Assembly (NCBI GenBank): GCA_039817415.1
Contig: JBCBVV010000002.1
Coordinates: forward strand, 186,001-250,000
Source: JALEFZ01 sp039817415
GTDB taxonomy: Bacteria > Bacteroidota > Bacteroidia > J057
Length of the DNA stretch: 64,000 nucleotides
Direction of reading: 5' to 3'
The notes beneath the pieces are model-generated. The model ran no database searches. It saw nothing but the letters and a program-made list of their open reading frames with translations, and was not told the origin of the DNA. This document shows, piece by piece, positions 32,648-41,494 of this stretch. Made by a program: the position numbers and the translations under genes. How positions within the stretch are numbered: the stretch's first letter is position 1; each line of letters opens with the position of its first letter.

Positions 32648-33724
32648 CTAATTCGTCAACTTCCGCATGATCCATTCTAATGGACCTGCCTTTTTGTATC
32701 TCAGCCAGATTTCTGCAAAGAGCATACAGAGTAGGCTAAATACCAACGCATAGATAAGAGAAAACTCTATAGAAAATTCCCCATAAGGCGTAGATGTAAA
32801 TCCCTCGACAAGGCCCATGCCCAAGATGACATGAGCGGCATAGAAGGTCAGTGCCAATTGGCCAGTTTTGTTCAATACATCAATGATTTTATTGTTTTCG
32901 TAACGGGCTGCCAGCAAAATACAAGCAGAAATGACCGTGGTAGAAATGGAGATACCATTGACCATGTAGAGGGGCATAGGAGGCATGGGATGGGTACCGA
33001 ATATTTGGGTGATTTCTTTGAGTTCAGCGGGATGGGGGGAAGAGAAGTAGTGTATCAATCCAGAAGAGACAATCTGGGTGGCTATAAAAACAGCTAGGCT
33101 GATCCAAAGAGACCTCTTCAGAAATTGGGTATCGCGTAGGTCCTGCCTGCCAAACCATAAGCCAAACAACATAAAAGCGGTCCAAGGGATCACAGGGTGA
33201 AATCCATTGATGAATAAATTCCTGAAAAAGCCTTGGAGCGTCCAAAAATCGGGATAGGCATATTGCTCAAGTATCCATCCTGTTTCATAGTCAAAGAAAT
33301 ACAAAATAAGCGGATAGACAGCCACCAAGCCAAGGGCACCGATAAGTAGACTTCGTTGGGATTGGTTGATAAAAAGCAGGGTAACCAGCATGTATATCCC
33401 ATAAAAATGCAGGATATCAGCAGGCCAGATCCATATCCAGGATAAGCCTACCACAAAGAGGAATATGGCTCTTTTGAGGATTCTTCTAATACCGGATTGA
33501 AGTTTTTCTTTATCCTGATTTTTTACGGCAGAATTGGTCATGAGTGCCAATCCTATTCCTGCCAAGACAACAAAGGTTGCCGCAGCCTTTCCCTCAAAAA
33601 CAGCGGCTAACTTTTCCGCCCAAGGCTGACCTTTGTCTCCTAACACTACTTTAAAATTCACGATGATCATGCCAATAACCGCTAGGGCCCTGGCGACATC
33701 AATACCAATAATTCGTTTTTTCAT
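32648..33724 (-). CDS. DUF418/acyltransferase-like membrane protein
   Basis: A 358-residue integral membrane protein with about ten helices. The N-terminal RIIGIDVARALAVIGMIIVN is the hallmark start of the DUF418/DUF1624 (HGSNAT-like) acyltransferase superfamily, and the ending KKAGPLEWIMRKLTN is characteristic of DUF418. These proteins are thought to move acyl groups across the cytoplasmic membrane, though function is unproven. The start codon overlaps the stop of the class A beta-lactamase gene by four bases (ATGA), showing translational coupling with it. Confidence 0.82.
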   Translation of the reverse strand: MKKRIIGIDVARALAVIGMIIVNFKVVLGDKGQPWAEKLAAVFEGKAAATFVVLAGIGLALMTNSAVKNQDKEKLQSGIRRILKRAIFLFVVGLSWIWIWPADILHFYGIYMLVTLLFINQSQRSLLIGALGLVAVYPLILYFFDYETGWILEQYAYPDFWTLQGFFRNLFINGFHPVIPWTAFMLFGLWFGRQDLRDTQFLKRSLWISLAVFIATQIVSSGLIHYFSSPHPAELKEITQIFGTHPMPPMPLYMVNGISISTTVISACILLAARYENNKIIDVLNKTGQLALTFYAAHVILGMGLVEGFTSTPYGEFSIEFSLIYALVFSLLCMLFAEIWLRYKKAGPLEWIMRKLTN

Positions 33725-34629
33725 TCTTTTTTATTCCAATAGTCATATGTGGCTTTGGCTACCTGTGCGATGGTTTTTTCTCTCTTCTCTTGGGAATCAT
33801 ATGAATCCGAAACGAAGACCGAAATCGCAAGATGGTTTCCATTAGGTAAGATGATGATTCCAGCATCATTGGTTGCACGGGTCAGTCCATTGTAGGTTCT
33901 AGCTGTTCCTGTCTTGTGAATGACTTGCGTTCCTTTGGGCAAAAGGCCTTTGAGTCTTCGGTCAAACCATTTGTTGGAAATGGACATCCATGCTGTGAGT
34001 AAGGTAGTACTTCTTTCGGAGAGTACTTTGCCTTGATGAAAAATCTGTAGGAGCTGATTCATGGCATCAGGATGTGCCCAGTTTTGATATTGAATGCTGT
34101 CGTTGGCTACTTGAACCATTTCTGTTGTGGCGATGGCGATTTGATGTATACCCCATTCCTTTAGTTTTTCCTGGACTTTCGCCGGACCCCCCAACAATCT
34201 CAATAAGACATCGCAGGCAGTTCCGTCGCTTTGAGAAACATTGTATTGCAGAATGTCTTCCAGGGTTTTGGTACAACCATGTGGGTATTGATTTCTCAAA
34301 GGGCTGTGGCCTGCCTTGGGGATGTATTCACTTTTGTCGACTGTGATGCTATCCGCTAAGGAGAATGCCCCTTTATCAATCTCATGTAACATCACCATGG
34401 CAATGGGAAATTTGTAGACACTTTGCATGGGGAAGGGCTTATTTCCTTGAAAAGAAACGGATTCTCCGCTTTCCAGGTGTAGGGCGCTTATACCCAGTTT
34501 CCCATCTAAGCTATCAGCTATTTGTTGAAATTGTAGCGTGAGTGGGTTGGAGGAAGGAGTTTGGCAGGAAGCCATTGTCAAGAGCAGCCCCAAAAAGGCG
34601 AAGAAGAAGCTAAATTGCGCGCTATTCAT
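33721..34629 (-). CDS. Class A beta-lactamase (subclass A2-like) lipoprotein
   Basis: About 302 residues. The ATG at 34629 gives a lipoprotein signal (LLLTMASC). Class A motifs are all present: SxxK as SVYK, SDG in place of SDN (NVSQSDGTACD), the omega-loop Glu in TTEMVQ, and KTG as HKTGT. The QSD.TACD context is typical of the A2 branch common in Bacteroidota (CfxA, CepA, PER relatives). It hydrolyses beta-lactams via a serine acyl-enzyme; spectrum is not predictable, and Asn to Gly in the SDN motif could reduce activity. Translationally coupled to the downstream DUF418 gene. Confidence 0.9.
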   Translation of the reverse strand: MNSAQFSFFFAFLGLLLTMASCQTPSSNPLTLQFQQIADSLDGKLGISALHLESGESVSFQGNKPFPMQSVYKFPIAMVMLHEIDKGAFSLADSITVDKSEYIPKAGHSPLRNQYPHGCTKTLEDILQYNVSQSDGTACDVLLRLLGGPAKVQEKLKEWGIHQIAIATTEMVQVANDSIQYQNWAHPDAMNQLLQIFHQGKVLSERSTTLLTAWMSISNKWFDRRLKGLLPKGTQVIHKTGTARTYNGLTRATNDAGIIILPNGNHLAISVFVSDSYDSQEKREKTIAQVAKATYDYWNKKE

Positions 34630-34731
34630 GTATTTTTGCTGGAATGGTTTCACTTAAGAATATTGAGATAGGTGAAAGTATCCCATGGAAAGCCTTTTCT
34701 GTATACGCTTCTTTCAGTCGATAGGAATGAG

Positions 34732-35238
34732 CTATTTTCCGTAGGCCTTCCTGTAGCTTTCAAGGCTTTCGATGAGTTCATCCATTTTTATGTCCAGTCC
34801 AGCTGTAGATATATTGAAGGGGGAGTTATATCGGTTCAAATTGTATTCGAGTGTCTTCTTTCGCATGCCGCTTTTTTCTTGTCTTATCCACTTTTCAGGC
34901 TCCTTGACAAGTATAATGACGAAGCGAGTAGACTCAATCTTCATCTCTCTAAATCCATAAATGTCTTCCCATTTGATAAAGCCCGTCGGGGTGGTTTCAG
35001 GCTTGATGTTGATGCCTAGTTTGGGATCTATGATGACGGCTAGTTCGGATTTGATGAGCCTTTTGATGGCAATGAATGAAGCAAACGAACAAAAAGCTAT
35101 CGCGATTACACCTATTACTTGGTAGGCTACTTCATCAGCCCATAAGAACATGAACACTCCCATCACTAAAAAAGCGACGCAGCCTAATAAGAGTAAAATG
35201 GACTTGGATTTACTCATGTAGATTTCGATTCTTTCCAT
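34732..35238 (-). CDS. STM3941-like membrane protein
   Basis: About 168 residues from the ATG at 35238 (MERIEIYMSKSKSILLLLG), the typical start of the STM3941 family. Two transmembrane helices follow (VAFLVMGVFMFLW and YQVIGVIAIAFCSFASFIAI), then a soluble PH-like region (WEDIYGFREMKIESTRFVII). The function of the family is unknown; the PH-like part resembles bacterial YcxB or bPH domains. It is 44 bp downstream of another small membrane-associated gene and in the same direction as the beta-lactamase. Confidence 0.72.
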   Translation of the reverse strand: MERIEIYMSKSKSILLLLGCVAFLVMGVFMFLWADEVAYQVIGVIAIAFCSFASFIAIKRLIKSELAVIIDPKLGINIKPETTPTGFIKWEDIYGFREMKIESTRFVIILVKEPEKWIRQEKSGMRKKTLEYNLNRYNSPFNISTAGLDIKMDELIESLESYRKAYGK

Positions 35239-35282
35239 AGTTGATCTGAGTAGAGAAGGGGAAATTTGATTATGAGCCAAAC

Positions 35283-35879
35283 TTATCCAACGGGTCCAGT
35301 AATCCAATATCCATCCTCCTTTTTGCGGAACATCATCGTGACAGCTCTGATTTGCCTATTCTGAAGTTGTAGGTAACCATATAAGACCTTGGTCTCACTT
35401 CCGTATTGCTCTTTTTCATTCACGCCCACCAAGATCAATTGGGATATTTCATCCAGGATTTTTTGTTCCTTTCCCAAGGGCGCTTCGGGTAAACGATTGA
35501 GGATACAAAACTGATCATGGCAACTTCCATACACCTCAAGGTCATTGAGAATCATCCTTTCTTTGGAAGAAGCCAAGACTTCTTCAAATTGAACCTGGAA
35601 ATCATCCCCTTCCTTGTCAATCAAATCAAAGAATTGATCCCATTTCCCCTTCTGCACAAGATTCTCCACTTTTTGGGCAAAATATAGAAGTTCTTTATCC
35701 TGTTCTAATGGTGTCAATTGATCGTAATCGACACCAAATGTCCAGTGTACATCCTTGCGAATCTTTTCTTGTTTAAAGGCAGGGGTAGTAGAGCTAGGTT
35801 CAGATACTAGCTGCGTATATCCCAACGTCAACAAAGCAAGAATAGGTAGATAAACGATATGGGGTATGAGCTTTTTCAT
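35283..35879 (-). CDS. Membrane-anchored protein of unknown function
   Basis: A 198-residue protein with one N-terminal hydrophobic helix (HIVYLPILALLTLGYTQLV) that could be an uncleaved signal anchor. The mature part is mixed alpha/beta with two Cys (GSCHDQFCILNRLPEAP). No family recognised. Its ATG overlaps the stop codon of the preceding 56-residue lipoprotein (ATGA), so the two are translationally coupled, and the STM3941-like gene follows 44 bp downstream. Confidence 0.65.
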   Translation of the reverse strand: MKKLIPHIVYLPILALLTLGYTQLVSEPSSTTPAFKQEKIRKDVHWTFGVDYDQLTPLEQDKELLYFAQKVENLVQKGKWDQFFDLIDKEGDDFQVQFEEVLASSKERMILNDLEVYGSCHDQFCILNRLPEAPLGKEQKILDEISQLILVGVNEKEQYGSETKVLYGYLQLQNRQIRAVTMMFRKKEDGYWITGPVG

Positions 35880-36046
35880 GGGATTAGATTTGGATAGAAT
35901 GGGCTTTGGGACATGCCCTCTAGAAAGGAATAGGTCGCCACTTCTTGCTGGCTAAGAGCGGCTTTGCATGGAGGGGGATGTTCTTGGGATTGGGCTGAAC
36001 AAGCCAGGAAAGGAAAGGTCAGCCATAAAAGTAGGATGTGTCTCAT
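35876..36046 (-). CDS. Small (56-residue) lipoprotein
   Basis: A short gene below usual length cut-offs. The ATG at 36046 opens a lipoprotein signal, RHILLLWLTFPFLAC (lipobox FLAC, Cys16), followed by a 40-residue mature peptide with one further Cys (EHPPPCKAALSQQEVATY). The stop TGA overlaps the start codon of the next gene by ATGA, the same coupling seen at 33721-33724. The lipobox, the operon overlap and the otherwise empty space support it being real. Function unknown; it may work with the membrane-anchored product of the next gene. Confidence 0.72.
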   Translation of the reverse strand: MRHILLLWLTFPFLACSAQSQEHPPPCKAALSQQEVATYSFLEGMSQSPFYPNLIP

Positions 36047-36117
36047 ATGTTAGGTTCTTCTCCCTAAGATAGAAAGAATTGACATATCCCTTATCGCTGA
36101 CCTAGCCTTCCAAGGTC

Positions 36118-37428
36118 TTACTTAACGCATACCTTTCTGGAGAGAGATTTCCCGCTTTTATTCCTCACTTTTAAGACATAAAGTCCTTTGCTTAAGAATG
36201 GGACAGACAAATGGGCAGTACTCGATAAGTCATGAAGTTGAAGCATCAAACGCCTACCCTGTAGGTCGAATAATTCTAATCTTTCTATTTCACTTTCAGG
36301 CCAACGAATGGAAAATTGACCATGGGATGGATTGGGGAAAATGTTAAGTGGGCTTTGGGTTGACACGTCTTGCTCTTCTAGCTCAGTACTCAGAGAACAG
36401 GCCTGTAAATGTCTCAAGAGGAATTCATTTCCGCTTTCCCCATTGGTCGTATCAAAGGAGCGTGCTGGGATATAGGCTTTGACTCCTTGAATTCCTGCGG
36501 CCGTTGCTGCATCATAGATTTCTTGCCCATGCAAAGAGTGATGGAATAAATCTTCCCTAGGATGTACCGCACCGGATCTGCTGAAAATATATATAGGTGG
36601 GTCATCACTTGACATATGGTAGAGCATGTCTACATCTTGTCGGTATTGGATGATGGCTGGATCATAGATCATCTGATTCAGTGAATCTAGCCCTCCATAA
36701 AAATTGGAGACTCTTTCGTAGGTAAGCAAGTTGGCAATGCTATCCATGGTAAAGCTATTTCCCTGACCGTCAAAGTCCTGATAGATGACGGATTCCCATT
36801 TATACAAGTCATAGGTGGCTTGACTACCTCCCGCCATGACAGCACAGACCCTAGTGGATTGTCGCAAAACAGGATCATCCGCAGCTGGATCTGCCATCTC
36901 ATCACGGCTGCTTAACCAAAGGCTTGTTCCGGAACCAGCAGAAGAACCCATCAATGCAATTTGATCAGCCTTGATATGTAGGTCTTGTGCATGATAACGC
37001 AGAAATTGTAGGCCATACTTTGAATCCTGTAAGGGCTTGATCACACCTTCTGTATCAGAGCCAGTTTTGTTGATGACTCGATAGCCAATACTGGCGAAGG
37101 CAATATCATGCTCAATGAAGAATTTTACATCCTCCAGATGTACGGGTTTGTTGAAAATGACGCCTGGGTTTCCACCTGTAAATCCTCCGCCATGATAAAA
37201 AACGACTAGCGGATACTCCCCCAAGGTATCGGGTAGAAATAGGTGAAATATCTGCCGACTCTTGTCAATGGTGTCATAGGGTATATTTACTGCATGGACG
37301 GAGCCTGGCTTGTTGATGTTGAAATCAGCAGGTATGGGTGAATATTGGGGATGGACTTGAGCGCTGCTTTTTAACGTGACAAACAACAAAAGCAAAAGGG
37401 CAAAACATAGTTTGTAAGAGTTGATCAT
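36118..37428 (-). CDS. Secreted carboxylesterase-like alpha/beta hydrolase with T9SS sorting domain
   Basis: A 436-residue secreted enzyme. Signal peptide at residues 1-23 (FVTLKSSAQ). The catalytic domain has the oxyanion motif HGGGFTGGN of the hormone-sensitive lipase/BD-FAE type and the nucleophile elbow GSSAGSG, with a likely His near the domain end. The final 75 residues form a type IX sorting domain (NIFPNPSHGQFSIRWPES, LFDLQGRRLM, GLYVLKVRNKSGKSLSRK). The enzyme is therefore exported to the cell surface or medium. Acetyl or feruloyl ester cleavage from polysaccharide is plausible. An AraC gene lies 124 bp upstream on the same strand. Confidence 0.9.
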   Translation of the reverse strand: MINSYKLCFALLLLLFVTLKSSAQVHPQYSPIPADFNINKPGSVHAVNIPYDTIDKSRQIFHLFLPDTLGEYPLVVFYHGGGFTGGNPGVIFNKPVHLEDVKFFIEHDIAFASIGYRVINKTGSDTEGVIKPLQDSKYGLQFLRYHAQDLHIKADQIALMGSSAGSGTSLWLSSRDEMADPAADDPVLRQSTRVCAVMAGGSQATYDLYKWESVIYQDFDGQGNSFTMDSIANLLTYERVSNFYGGLDSLNQMIYDPAIIQYRQDVDMLYHMSSDDPPIYIFSRSGAVHPREDLFHHSLHGQEIYDAATAAGIQGVKAYIPARSFDTTNGESGNEFLLRHLQACSLSTELEEQDVSTQSPLNIFPNPSHGQFSIRWPESEIERLELFDLQGRRLMLQLHDLSSTAHLSVPFLSKGLYVLKVRNKSGKSLSRKVCVK

Positions 37429-37510
37429 AGGATCTTGTGGAAATGACTGTTATGTAATTGTGCCTTAATGGGGGAGGTAGGCATTTGAAAATTAGACCTT
37501 TCCAAGGGGC

Positions 37511-37526
37511 AATGGTTTAGACCATT
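37511..37526. repeat. Short inverted repeat between AraC gene and esterase
   Basis: AATGGT-TTAG-ACCATT, perfect 6-bp arms, 82 nt upstream of the esterase start. Possible operator for the adjacent AraC protein; weak on length alone. Confidence 0.35.
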
Positions 37527-37552
37527 CCACATCATTTTTCTTACCCTATGTG

Positions 37553-38479
37553 TCAATTGAAGGAATTCCTGAATTCCAGTGGTGTTTTCTGGGTTTTGGT
37601 TTTGAATAACTTGCTGAAAGATTGGGGATGTTCAAAACCTAGTTGATAGGCAATTTCACTTACCGAAGAGGTGGTCGTGGAGAGCTTGACCTTTGCCTGG
37701 GCAATCAGTTTGCTATGGATGTATTGTTGGGTAGTTTGTCCGGTTAGGGTCTTCAACATACTGCTTAGGTAGTCCGAAGAAAGATTTAAGTTTTCCGCTA
37801 CCTGCTGAACCTTGGGAATCCCCTTTAGCATCAAGTCCTCACGGCTAAAGTGTTCATCCAACATCTCTTCCAGCTTGTCCAAAATTTGATGATTGGATAC
37901 CTTTCTGGTTAGGAACTGCCTTTTGTAAAATCGCTCGGCATAACTCAGTAAAAGCTCTATTTGACTGATGATGATGCGCTGACTGAATTGGTCGAGGTTG
38001 GCCTCGTACTCTGTTTGGACGTTTGCTAAGATCGTTTTGATGACAGTCTCTTCCTTCTCAGATAGAAAAAGGGCTTCTCTAACGGAGTAATGGAAGAAGG
38101 GATATTTCTTGATGGTTTTAACCAATGAAGTACCAAAGAAAAAGTCGGGATGAATGGCTAAAATCCAGCCAGAAGGCGGGTTACTCGTGCGATCCTCTTC
38201 CATCAATTGCACCGAAATAACTTGTTCTGGCGCAAAAAATGTCATCAATCCTTCGTCAAAATCGTAGGATTTTTGGCCATAGCGGTATTTTCCTACCACA
38301 TCTCGCTTGAGAGAAATGGTGTAAAACTCCTGTATCCACCTGAGTTCATTCCCATTCGCCTCAGGCATGATTTCCGTATAGTCAATCAGGCTGATCAAAG
38401 GATGGACTGGCGATGTCAATTTGTTGAATCGATGGAGGTCGCTAATGGTCTTGAGGCGCTGAACTGTAGATTGTGGCAT
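37553..38479 (-). CDS. AraC family transcriptional regulator
   Basis: A 308-residue AraC protein with an N-terminal cupin-like domain (YDFDEGLMTFFAPEQVISV) and a C-terminal double helix-turn-helix (VAENLNLSSDYLSSMLKTLT, SVSEIAYQLGFEHPQSFSKL, KTPLEFRNSFN). It resembles Bacteroidota AraC regulators located next to SDR/oxidoreductase genes. Here an SDR gene lies upstream, closed by a terminator, and a surface-exported esterase lies downstream, so either could be the target; operon order favours the esterase. Confidence 0.93.
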   Translation of the reverse strand: MPQSTVQRLKTISDLHRFNKLTSPVHPLISLIDYTEIMPEANGNELRWIQEFYTISLKRDVVGKYRYGQKSYDFDEGLMTFFAPEQVISVQLMEEDRTSNPPSGWILAIHPDFFFGTSLVKTIKKYPFFHYSVREALFLSEKEETVIKTILANVQTEYEANLDQFSQRIIISQIELLLSYAERFYKRQFLTRKVSNHQILDKLEEMLDEHFSREDLMLKGIPKVQQVAENLNLSSDYLSSMLKTLTGQTTQQYIHSKLIAQAKVKLSTTTSSVSEIAYQLGFEHPQSFSKLFKTKTQKTPLEFRNSFN

Positions 38480-38540
38480 GATGGGAAAGGATAGGTGGAA
38501 AGCAGCTATCGGCTTACTTAATTTACATTATTTTGAGAAA

Positions 38541-38582
38541 GAAAATAGATGATTGGAGCGAGAAAAATCTCCAATCATCTAT
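38541..38582 (-). terminator. Intrinsic terminator after SDR gene
   Basis: Perfect 14-bp stem (arms 38545-38558 and 38569-38582) with a 10-nt loop, followed on the minus strand by TTTCTTTC, 14 nt after the stop codon at 38597. It separates the SDR gene from the AraC gene. Confidence 0.85.
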
Positions 38583-38596
38583 CTGATTTTTAAGTC

Positions 38597-39469
38597 CTAT
38601 TGAACTTTTAGCTTGAGCATATCGCCCATTCCAAAGGCAGCATAGAGTCCTTGATGAATGTGAGCCAACTGCTCATTGTAGGGGTGAATATGATCTCCCA
38701 TGCCCATCTTGTCCACTACTGTTCTGGAAGGTCTGCTTCCTGCTGGTGTATCAATAAGCTTGGCGATGGCGTCCGCTACATTCTGAGGATTCTGTGCTGG
38801 ATTGCTGGCAAGTGCTCCTTCAAAATTATCAAATGCCTGCTTAGGTGCATGGACCATAGGACCGTAGCTTTCATCCTGCGAATGGTCGGAGGGTCTCATT
38901 AAACTATGGAAGAAACTGGTAGGATAGCCTCCTGGCTCAACGATACAAGAATCTACCCCAAAGCCTGAAAGTTCTACCCGATAGTTTTCTGCCAAGGCTT
39001 CAAGCGCCCACTTCGAGGCATTGTAAGGTCCATAGAATGGAAAGGCGATTCTTCCAAGCAGACTGGACACATGGATGAGCAAACCTGAGCCTTGCTTTCT
39101 CAAATAGGGTAGGGCAGCTCGGTTGACACGTTGTACACCAAATACATTCACATCAAAGAGGCGCTTGAAATCCTCTATGGTGAATTGCTCTTGAATACCA
39201 AGCACGCCGACTCCTGCATTGTTGATGACGACATCCAGACCTCCCATTTGTGCGATTGCATTTTCTACCCCCTTGTTGACGCTGTCATCATCTGTTACGT
39301 CAACCTCAACAATAATAGCTCCGGAAGCTGCGAGTGCTTCTGCGGCCTCTTTGTTCTTTGTGGTCGTATTTCGCATGGTCGCAACCACTTTATGGCCAGC
39401 CTCTAAAAGCGATTTGACGGTAAGGGCTCCAAAGCCTCCATTTGCTCCTGTTATGAAAATTTTTGACAT
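38597..39469 (-). CDS. Short-chain dehydrogenase/reductase (SDR)
   Basis: A 290-residue SDR. Cofactor motif TGANGGFG at the N-terminus, VINNAGVG, and the active-site YNASK in the usual places; the Arg in ATMRNT suggests NADP(H). Length and C-terminal extension (DNFEGALASNPAQNPQNVAD onward) match the ketoreductase-like SDRs often regulated by AraC proteins in this phylum. Same strand as the AraC gene but separated from it by a strong terminator. Confidence 0.9.
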   Translation of the reverse strand: MSKIFITGANGGFGALTVKSLLEAGHKVVATMRNTTTKNKEAAEALAASGAIIVEVDVTDDDSVNKGVENAIAQMGGLDVVINNAGVGVLGIQEQFTIEDFKRLFDVNVFGVQRVNRAALPYLRKQGSGLLIHVSSLLGRIAFPFYGPYNASKWALEALAENYRVELSGFGVDSCIVEPGGYPTSFFHSLMRPSDHSQDESYGPMVHAPKQAFDNFEGALASNPAQNPQNVADAIAKLIDTPAGSRPSRTVVDKMGMGDHIHPYNEQLAHIHQGLYAAFGMGDMLKLKVQ

Positions 39470-39726
39470 GATTTAAATTGTTAGTGGTGATGGAACAAAA
39501 GTGCTCATGTCAATCCATTCTTATGTAGCCGAATCCGTGGTCCTTGTAGTTGAAAACGGGAAAATGAGCCAATGCTAGTCTTTTGGGTTAAGGTTCGCCA
39601 CTCGGATAGCTAATTCCTTCCGCTCTGATATCAAGAATCTGTTGATGGCTAGCTTGACTCCGGTCTGTCCATGGGATCAGGAACTAGAAGGTAAAATGGA
39701 ATTGTCTATTCATCTACCTAACCTAC

Positions 39727-40728
39727 TTAGTGTGTTTGAAGCCATTGTAGCCAATCTGACATCACCTCCTCAAGGAAATCAAGCTGTTGATTGGGGACAT
39801 TTTCATCAGGCTCAGTTAGTTGATAGTTGTGTCCCAAGCCTACATAATAGTTAAAGGTGATGTGCGTAATCCTTTCCCTTATGCTTTCAATCCTAAACAT
39901 GTCATGATAAGGGCTGGATTCATCTTTGGTTCCATAGGAAATTAGAACTGGGATTGGTAGCCTTTTAAGGACTTCATTTTCGTTTTGTGAAAAGGAGGAT
40001 AAGGTCAAGTTGGAATCTCTATGAGGGTCTTCGTCATCCAAAGGATCCTTGACGGCCTCCTTCCAGTAGCCCATGATTCGTTCTATCTTTGGATTGGGAG
40101 AATTTCCTTCCTTCATGCGCTCTTTGTTCACCATTGCCAAAATGGTCGAATAATACGGCAGCCCGCCTGAGTAAATAAAATGTGTGGCAAGGGAACTTTT
40201 GTCACACATATACAGTCCTACACTACTTCCTTGTGAGTGGCCTGCAACAACGAGCTTGCTTGTATCTACCCACTCCTCCTGAATCAGCTGTTTTAGGACA
40301 AATAGGTTGCGGTTAACGTAGTAATCCAAATGATTATGCTTCAGGTAGGCCTTAGGATATTGGTAAGTCTTTTTGTCTATGAAATATTCTCTTCCGACCA
40401 GGCTATCCTTATGAGCGACTAAAGGGATTCCAGGTTTATTGACAATGACCAAGTGAAAACTATCTTCGACAAAGCCCTCCTCCATAGTGGCATAGTACAC
40501 TCTTTGTTCGCCATTGTGAATGATCAAGGGACTTGCTTTTGATCCTTGGGCGGAGAAGAATATGGGCTTCTTTTTCTGTTCTTCTCCTTTTTTAGACTTG
40601 ATCAGGACATGGATGGTATCTCCTTCAAACTCATAAGGAATATACCTGAATCCATAATCTTCAGCTGTTTGGGCAGACAATAGGTTCAGGAGGATGAATA
40701 ATAGAACAAGAAGGGCAGGTAATCTCAT
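39727..40728 (-). CDS. Secreted alpha/beta hydrolase
   Basis: About 333 residues from the ATG at 40728, which opens a signal peptide (LLVLLFILLNLLSAQ). The nucleophile elbow is VVAGHSQGSS, and the catalytic His lies in VGLGHNYQL near the C-terminus; the acid is likely in GTKDESSPY. A YWKEAVKDP segment and the long insert before the His resemble peptidase S9-like or dienelactone hydrolase-like exported esterases. Downstream of a 197-residue outer-membrane-like protein (95 bp gap). Confidence 0.8.
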   Translation of the reverse strand: MRLPALLVLLFILLNLLSAQTAEDYGFRYIPYEFEGDTIHVLIKSKKGEEQKKKPIFFSAQGSKASPLIIHNGEQRVYYATMEEGFVEDSFHLVIVNKPGIPLVAHKDSLVGREYFIDKKTYQYPKAYLKHNHLDYYVNRNLFVLKQLIQEEWVDTSKLVVAGHSQGSSVGLYMCDKSSLATHFIYSGGLPYYSTILAMVNKERMKEGNSPNPKIERIMGYWKEAVKDPLDDEDPHRDSNLTLSSFSQNENEVLKRLPIPVLISYGTKDESSPYHDMFRIESIRERITHITFNYYVGLGHNYQLTEPDENVPNQQLDFLEEVMSDWLQWLQTH

Positions 40729-40822
40729 AAGGAAAAGTAAATCAATCAAAAATTGAAAAGATTCAAGGAGAACGGGTGATGAAAATTTACCTGCTAGAAA
40801 CCCCCACGGCAAGGATAAATGA

Positions 40823-41416
40823 TTATCTGGTTTTCTTATTCTTTACAAGGAAGGTATAGCCAAGGTTGAAACCCATAGCAAAATTAGCAAAAGAGGTTTG
40901 GTAAGATAAATTAGGTGAAGAGAATTCGGCCGTTCTTCTTAGAACATCAAACCTATATGAGGCCCAAGGACTAAGACTAATATTGGGAAGTGCCTTGAGA
41001 AATCGCCATTCATAGATCATGATTGGGCAGAATCGTAGGGCTTGAAGGTCTTCCTCGCTAGAATTGGCCTTAGCTGAAATCGTCATATCCTTGTACATCA
41101 CCTGGGCTCCTAGGATAAAACGCTTTTTCATTCCGGTTTTGTATCCATATCCTAACTGAAGGAAGAAATCCCTTTTCTCTTGAAAATTATCCCGTTGGTT
41201 GTTTAAAAAGTCTGGCAGCTCATTAAATCCTACAGCCGTAAAGACTCTGTGTCGGTTTTGGTCATAATTCAACCATAGACTCGCCCCATTTGCGCCTAAT
41301 GGATCCAATATATCTGATTGTATTCCCCAAGCATGTTGGCTGTACAGATGGGACAGTGGGAAAGAAGTAAGCAGGAAGCTTAATAAGGGAATAAAAAGTT
41401 TGGTATAGCCTGACAT
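40823..41416 (-). CDS. Beta-barrel-like outer membrane protein, target of adjacent Crp/Fnr
   Basis: A 197-residue exported protein with signal peptide (SFLLTSFPLSHLYSQ). The mature part alternates aromatic and polar residues in strands (YKTGMKKRFILGAQVMYKD, FANFAMGFNLGYTFLV), characteristic of a small 8-stranded outer membrane barrel. No named family. It starts 78 bp downstream of a Crp/Fnr gene, with an 18-bp palindrome in the gap. Likely controlled by that regulator. Confidence 0.72.
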   Translation of the reverse strand: MSGYTKLFIPLLSFLLTSFPLSHLYSQHAWGIQSDILDPLGANGASLWLNYDQNRHRVFTAVGFNELPDFLNNQRDNFQEKRDFFLQLGYGYKTGMKKRFILGAQVMYKDMTISAKANSSEEDLQALRFCPIMIYEWRFLKALPNISLSPWASYRFDVLRRTAEFSSPNLSYQTSFANFAMGFNLGYTFLVKNKKTR

Positions 41417-41448
41417 AATAGAGAGGGGATTGAAGTGAATGATGTTGT

Positions 41449-41455
41449 CAAGGTA
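41449..41455 (-). promoter_or_regulatory. Promoter -7-like element before outer membrane protein
   Basis: TACCTTG on the minus strand, one T short of TAnnTTTG. Transcription starting near 41443 would put the upstream palindrome centre about 42 nt away. Weak element by itself. Confidence 0.35.
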
Positions 41456-41475
41456 TCATACCCAGCCCTTCTATT

Positions 41476-41493
41476 TTTTTGCAAATGCAAAAA
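41476..41493. promoter_or_regulatory. Palindrome between Crp/Fnr gene and outer membrane protein
   Basis: TTTTTGCA-AA-TGCAAAAA, perfect 8-bp arms, starting 1 nt after the Crp/Fnr stop codon and 59 nt before the next start codon. The two-base centre is too tight for a hairpin, favouring a DNA-binding site. Confidence 0.65.
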
Positions 41494-41494
41494 T

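Noticed and set aside
3100..34629. A mobile resistance island (Vat-like, APH-like and beta-lactamase genes)
   Set aside because: The genes are 10-30 kb apart among ordinary chromosomal genes, without mobile-element ends or compositional breaks seen by eye.
39642..39854. 70-codon plus-strand frame
   Set aside because: More than half overlaps the secreted hydrolase gene on the minus strand; no coding features.
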